Source: Aldrovandia affinis
Lineage: Eukaryota; Chordata; Actinopteri; Notacanthiformes; Halosauridae
DNA: 64,000 nt
Assembly (NCBI GenBank): GCA_029706075.1
Contig: JAINUG010000047.1
Coordinates: forward strand, 5,701,830-5,765,829
Direction of reading: 5' to 3'
Position numbers and translations under genes: made by a program. The notes beneath the pieces are model-generated. The model saw only the letters and a list, made by a program, of their open reading frames with translations. It searched no databases and had not been told where the DNA came from. Every line of letters begins with the position of its first letter. Within the stretch, counting starts at the first letter, position 1. This document shows positions 60,404-64,000 of the stretch, one piece after another.

Positions 60404-61540
60404 CATCAGAGGGGATTCCATAAAGACGGAAGACATGAAGGACCAGGAGGTCAGCCATTTCAGCGGATGTGGGGAGCGCAACAAAATGCACGGCCTTGGA
60501 GAATCTGTACACAACAGTGAGACCAGGGACGACCAGGAACGGGCAGGGGCGGAGCAGACCAGTGGATGGTTGGTGTGACGGCTTCGCTCGGGCACACACA
60601 GTGCAGGCGAGCACGAAGACGCGGGTGTCAATGCTCATGGTAGGCCACTAGAAATGTCGCTTGAGGAGAGACAGTACGGCTGATCCCGGGATGGCATGCG
60701 AACCGGGAGGTGTGGACCCACTGGAGAACCTGGGAGCTAACTGAATCAGGCACATAGAGGTGGTTAGGAAGACCGTTACCTGGGTCTGGTTGAGATTGTT
60801 GGGCCTCTTTTACAATGGACTCTATTTCCCAAGTCACAGCGGCCATGACGCTGGACGAGGGACGGATGTTGTCACGGTCCACAGAGGCTTCTTCCAGGGC
60901 ACACTGACGAGATGGGGCATCAGGCTTGAGGTGTCCCTTAGACTCAGTGCGCATGGAAACAGCTTCAGGAGTGTAGGAAACGGGGGTGAAGTCGGGAGGT
61001 TCAGGAGCTGGTGAGGGGGCAGCAGCCACCACTGGAGGGAGAGCAGAAGGCAGACATGAAGAGCGACAGTGATTACTCCAACTCACCACACTGCCAGAGG
61101 CCCAGTCAAGATGGGGGTTGTGCTGTCTTAACCATGGCTGGCCAAGGACCACAGGAGCATGGGGGGTAAGAAATAACGTGGAACTGGAGGGTCTCACGAT
61201 GATTATCAGGTAGGCTAGGACAAGACAAAGAGGTTTAGTGCGGTGGGTGACTCGGGCGAGGAACTTCCCATCCAGGGCATTGGCGACGAGGGGAGCGGCT
61301 AAGGGCTCCACAGCTATGCCAGCCTGGGAGACGAAACCAATGTCCATAAAATTCTCTTCGGTCCCGGAGTCCACCAAGGCCAGCAGGGGAAGGGACTGCA
61401 GGTTCCAGCATACAGTGGCTTCGAGCTGCATGCGAGTACGAGGTGTCACTGGGGAAAAGGTTCGGCTCGCTAGGACCCCCAAAATCACTAGCGAGCCCTC
61501 TCTTTTTGGCCGAAGGGGGCAAGATGCTAAGAAGTGGCCG
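60404..61540 (-). pseudogene. protease and integrase N-terminal half of the Gypsy element
   Basis: SGHFLASCPLRPKR (end of the zinc knuckle), LALVDSGTEENFMD (protease Asp), VVLGQPWLRQHNPHLDW. Then a deletion: the next recognisable block is HLKPDAPSRQ (the very end of RNase H), leading to the integrase finger region HTSRFACHPGISRT and [10 protein letters not shown] second deletion after the finger removes the first catalytic Asp segment before [12 protein letters not shown]. Runs to the LINE insertion. Confidence 0.87.
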
Positions 61541-62140
61541 GACTTATAAATACATAAATACAGAATAAATACATTCCCCAGCCAGCATTCTCCGGAGGCA
61601 TTCAGCTGGAGAAAGACGAGCCCGACCCACATGCATGGGCTCTTCCTCAGGTGAAGCAGAAGACACCGGGTTAGAAGTAGGAGGGAACGTGGGGCTGATT
61701 CCAGGGAAGTGCGGCTGTGAAGCAAGAGGAGGACCTGTGGGAGGAAGGCGGCTAGCCTTCTCTCTACATCTCTCCCGGAGACAGTTATCCAATTTTACTG
61801 ACAGAGAGATCAGCTCTTCTAAATCTTTTGAGTCGTCCCTCGGAGCCAGCTCGTCTTTTATGCTATCGCTAAGGCCGTTAAAAAACATTCGCCGGAGTGC
61901 CTGGTCATTCCAACTCGAATCGGCCGACGTGATCCGGAATTCAACAGCGAATTCGGCTACGCTGCGAGAACCTTGGCGAATATTAAAAAGACGTTCGGCT
62001 GCGTCCGAACCTTTAACACTGTGGTCAAAGACTTTCCTCATTTCGGAGGTAAAATCAGAATAGGATGAGCACACCGGAGACTGGCTATCCCAAATAGCTG
62101 AAGCCCATTCAAGTGCTTTTCCTTTCAAAAGACCCATTAC
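61541..62140 (-). pseudogene. Gag of the chromodomain Gypsy element
   Basis: GKALEWASAIWDSQSPVCSS, RSVAEFAVEFRI, RRMFFNGLSDSIKDELA and EEEPMHVGRARLSPAE lead to a CCHC knuckle. The knuckle (ECIY...SGHFLASC) is broken near 61560 by an expansion of TATTTATTCTGTATTTATG. The N-terminus is missing because of the deletion fused to the LTR remnant. Confidence 0.88.
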
Positions 62141-62257
62141 CCACATCACACACGCACAAACACGAAACTGACAGGGAGAACAGGAACACAAGGAAAAGGG
62201 AAGGGAAAACGCGCAGAAACATAAAAAATAAACAAAGTTGCGGCCCTGGCCGTAACA
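62141..62257 (-). repeat. 5' LTR remnant
   Basis: Matches 54552-54672 of the 3' LTR almost exactly, then joins directly to gag. The rest of the LTR, the primer-binding site and the gag start are deleted. Confidence 0.9.
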
Positions 62258-62439
62258 GAATAAACTTGGCAAGAAAAACGCCATTTAATCGGCAGTCATT
62301 TGTTTAAGTCAAATGATGCTATTAGACATGTGACCTGATTAATAAGCTGCTGGAAATGTGAGATCAATTCATTTGCACAACATTCCATTGTAGTGCACAT
62401 GTGCATTGTGCATTGTGTGCATTGTATCTCGGTTAGAAT

Positions 62440-64000
62440 TGTCTCATCGCGTGCTAGTAAGTGAAAGTTATCCGGCGTTAGATTTGGTGCTTAGCTTCTG
62501 CGTTCATATCCTGTTCATTGGTTGCAAGTAGCACTTAATGCTACTTTGTTATCTGAACTAGTAGGCTATTGTGTTGCTGATGTCCAGCGGTTATTAGCTT
62601 ATATCGCTGCTTAGTAGTTTTATTTCTAAGCTGATTACTACTTAGCTGTTTTCAATCGGTTTTATTATATCAGCTCGTGTTTGTAGTTGAGTGTTCCTTG
62701 AGTAGCGGAAGGAACCTGGGAGTTGGTAATTAGTCTGTATTGTTGTCAGGTGGCACTCGCCACTTAGTGCCTAGCATCACTCGGCTATATTAGCAACCAT
62801 AGTTGTGGATAGCGGCAGCTTTTTGCGGCAGCCTCACTTTCCTAGCCTCACCGAACGAAGACTCAGCGGACAAAGATGGAGGAGTCTACCTATAGGAGTC
62901 CACTGAGGGGGGCCAGCTAGGGAGTGCTCGCCGCACGGTAAGTATCATAGTTTTGTATCTCCCTGTTCTACTTCCTCTGCATCTAACACTACATGCTACC
63001 TCCCTATCCCAGTCCATGTCTCCTCTTCTAGATTGCCTAGAAGAAGAGATTCTACCCACACCCGTAATCTGTCAAATCTCAGCCACCCTCCTAGATCTCC
63101 CGGTGTTGACGTGGTGGTAGCAGGCGGACTATGGAACTGCCAGTCTGCTGTCCGGAAGGCTGATTTCATCTCGGCCCAGGCCTCACTACTCTCCCTGCAG
63201 TTCCTGGCACTCACGGAGACGTGGATCACTCCCCAGAACACGGCCACCCCTGCTGCTCTCTCCGCTGCCTACACCTTCTCCCACACTCCACGACCCTCAG
63301 GTAGAGGTGGAGGGACAGGTATACTGATCTCCCCCCTGTGGAGATTTGGTATTGTTCCTCTTCCTCACTTTTCACCCTCCTCCTTTGAATTTCATGCTGT
63401 CACTGTCACTTTTCCATGTAAACTGCACATCATTGTTCTTTATCGCCCTCCAGGTCCACTGGGGAGTTTCCTAGATGAGATGGATGCCCTACTCAGTGCC
63501 TCCCCTGAGGATGGCAATCCCGTCTTACTCCTCAGTGACTTCAACCTGCAGCTGGAGACCTCTCAGGCCTCTGCATTCCTCCCCCTTCAGTCCTTTGACT
63601 TCACCATGGCTGAATCCCCATCCACCCACAAGGCCGGTAACCAACTGGACCTGGTCTTCACCAGGAACTGCGCCTCACCCAACATTACGGTATTGCCTCT
63701 ACATGTGTCTGACCATTGCTTTCTGTCTTTCTCCCTCCCCCTCCCCTCTGTGCCTAAACCATCTTCACCTGCTCCTACTGTCCTTGTCCGTCGCAACCTC
63801 CGCTCTCTCTCCCCCGCTGCCCTGTCGGCTACTGTCCTATCTTCCCTTCCCCCTACTGATGCCTTCTCTCAGCTACCTGCTGAGGAAGCATCATCCACCC
63901 TACTTTCCTCTCTCTCCTCCTCCTTTGACATACTCTGCCCTCTATCCGCTAAACCTGCTCGTCTCCGCCCCCCGGCCCCCTGGCTAACCGATTCCATTCG
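62440..64000 (+). mobile_element. L2-type LINE, 5' UTR and endonuclease, runs off the window
   Basis: The 5' UTR (about 62440-62990) has CACTTAGTGCCTAGCATCAC and ACGAAGACTCAGCGGACAAA, shared with the left edge of the window. ORF2 follows without a visible stop to the end. RT would lie beyond 64000. Differs from copies A-C in family. Confidence 0.88.
62991..64000 (+). CDS. L2-type LINE endonuclease (ORF2 N-terminus, partial)
   Basis: Open in the frame with codon starts divisible by three. GLWNCQSAVRKADFI, LALTETWITPQN (catalytic Glu), GRGGGTGILIS, IIVLYRPPGPLGSF, LLLSDFNLQL, KAGNQLDLVFTRN and HVSDHCFLSF (catalytic Asp-His) are the APE-type endonuclease blocks in order. No stop or frameshift over 1 kb, so the copy is young. 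A start codon cannot be chosen; the 5' limit is where I see the frame open. The 170-codon frame at 63475 is a shadow. Confidence 0.88.

Larger units (their letters stand above)
53967..62262 (-). mobile_element. chromodomain Ty3/Gypsy element, deleted, with a nested LINE
   Basis: Body 53972-62257 between identical GAATA duplications (53967-53971, 62258-62262). Minus strand: a 117-base remnant of the 5' LTR (62141-62257), gag to 61545, protease near 61400, a deletion that removed RT and most of RNase H, integrase interrupted by a LINE (55501-60398), integrase C-terminus plus chromodomain to 54685, a G-rich purine tract (54676-54684), and the full 3' LTR. A chromovirus-type element, inactive. 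Confidence 0.92.

Noticed and set aside
63475..63987. 170-codon Ser/Pro-rich frame
   Set aside because: Shadow of the L2-type endonuclease, which reads in another frame without stops.

Overview
This is nuclear DNA from a teleost fish. It has a spliced vertebrate gene with GT-AG introns, fish-type CR1/L2-group LINEs, tRNA-derived SINEs with L2-like tails, Tc1, hAT and Harbinger-like DNA transposons, and two Ty3/Gypsy elements. I cannot name the species. I see no prokaryotic gene, phage, CRISPR array or genuine structural RNA gene.

Only one host gene is supported: LRRC2 (leucine-rich repeat containing 2) on the minus strand. Nine coding exons lie between 33227 (ATG) and 8783 (stop). Every splice phase closes and gives a 377-residue protein. 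All introns are GT-AG except the second, which has a GC donor (AG|GCAAGT). The introns carry most of the mobile DNA of the left half. Intron 1 holds a Gypsy element with integrase before reverse transcriptase (Gmr1-like order), whose 5' LTR was hit by a hAT element. Intron 2 holds a Tc1 element split by a piggyBac-like TTAA element that is itself split by a second Tc1 element, next to another hAT element. Intron 6 holds a Tc1 fragment and a long GA microsatellite. Intron 7 holds a third hAT element.

Layout: 1-275, outward-facing 5' end of an L2-type LINE. 277-5917, two minus-strand copies of a CR1/L2-group LINE, one carrying a DNA transposon. 6564-6924, a SINE. 8783-33238, LRRC2 and its intronic insertions. 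33423-35630, a SINE, a LINE scrap and a solo LTR. 36040-38510, a decayed jockey/CR1-type LINE. 38658-40157, a Harbinger-like element with a Myb/SANT gene and a nested L2 3' end. 40719-45427, LINE copy B with a DNA transposon inside. 45428-53780, assorted LINE, SINE and LTR fragments in AT-rich DNA. 53967-62262, a deleted chromodomain Gypsy element bounded by GAATA duplications, whose integrase is split by a full-length 4.9-kb LINE bounded by GACTA duplications. 62440-64000, the 5' UTR and endonuclease part of an L2-type LINE running out of the window.

The window is best read as a fossil record of nested transposition around one conserved gene. Exact target-site duplications, together with empty-site sequence in sister copies or preserved reading frame across junctions, order many of the events. 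I found no convincing evidence of a new biological system. The most distinctive items are the Gmr1-type pol order, the zinc-ribbon plus SGNH-esterase ORF1 of the LINE, the triple nest in LRRC2 intron 2, and the GC splice donor.
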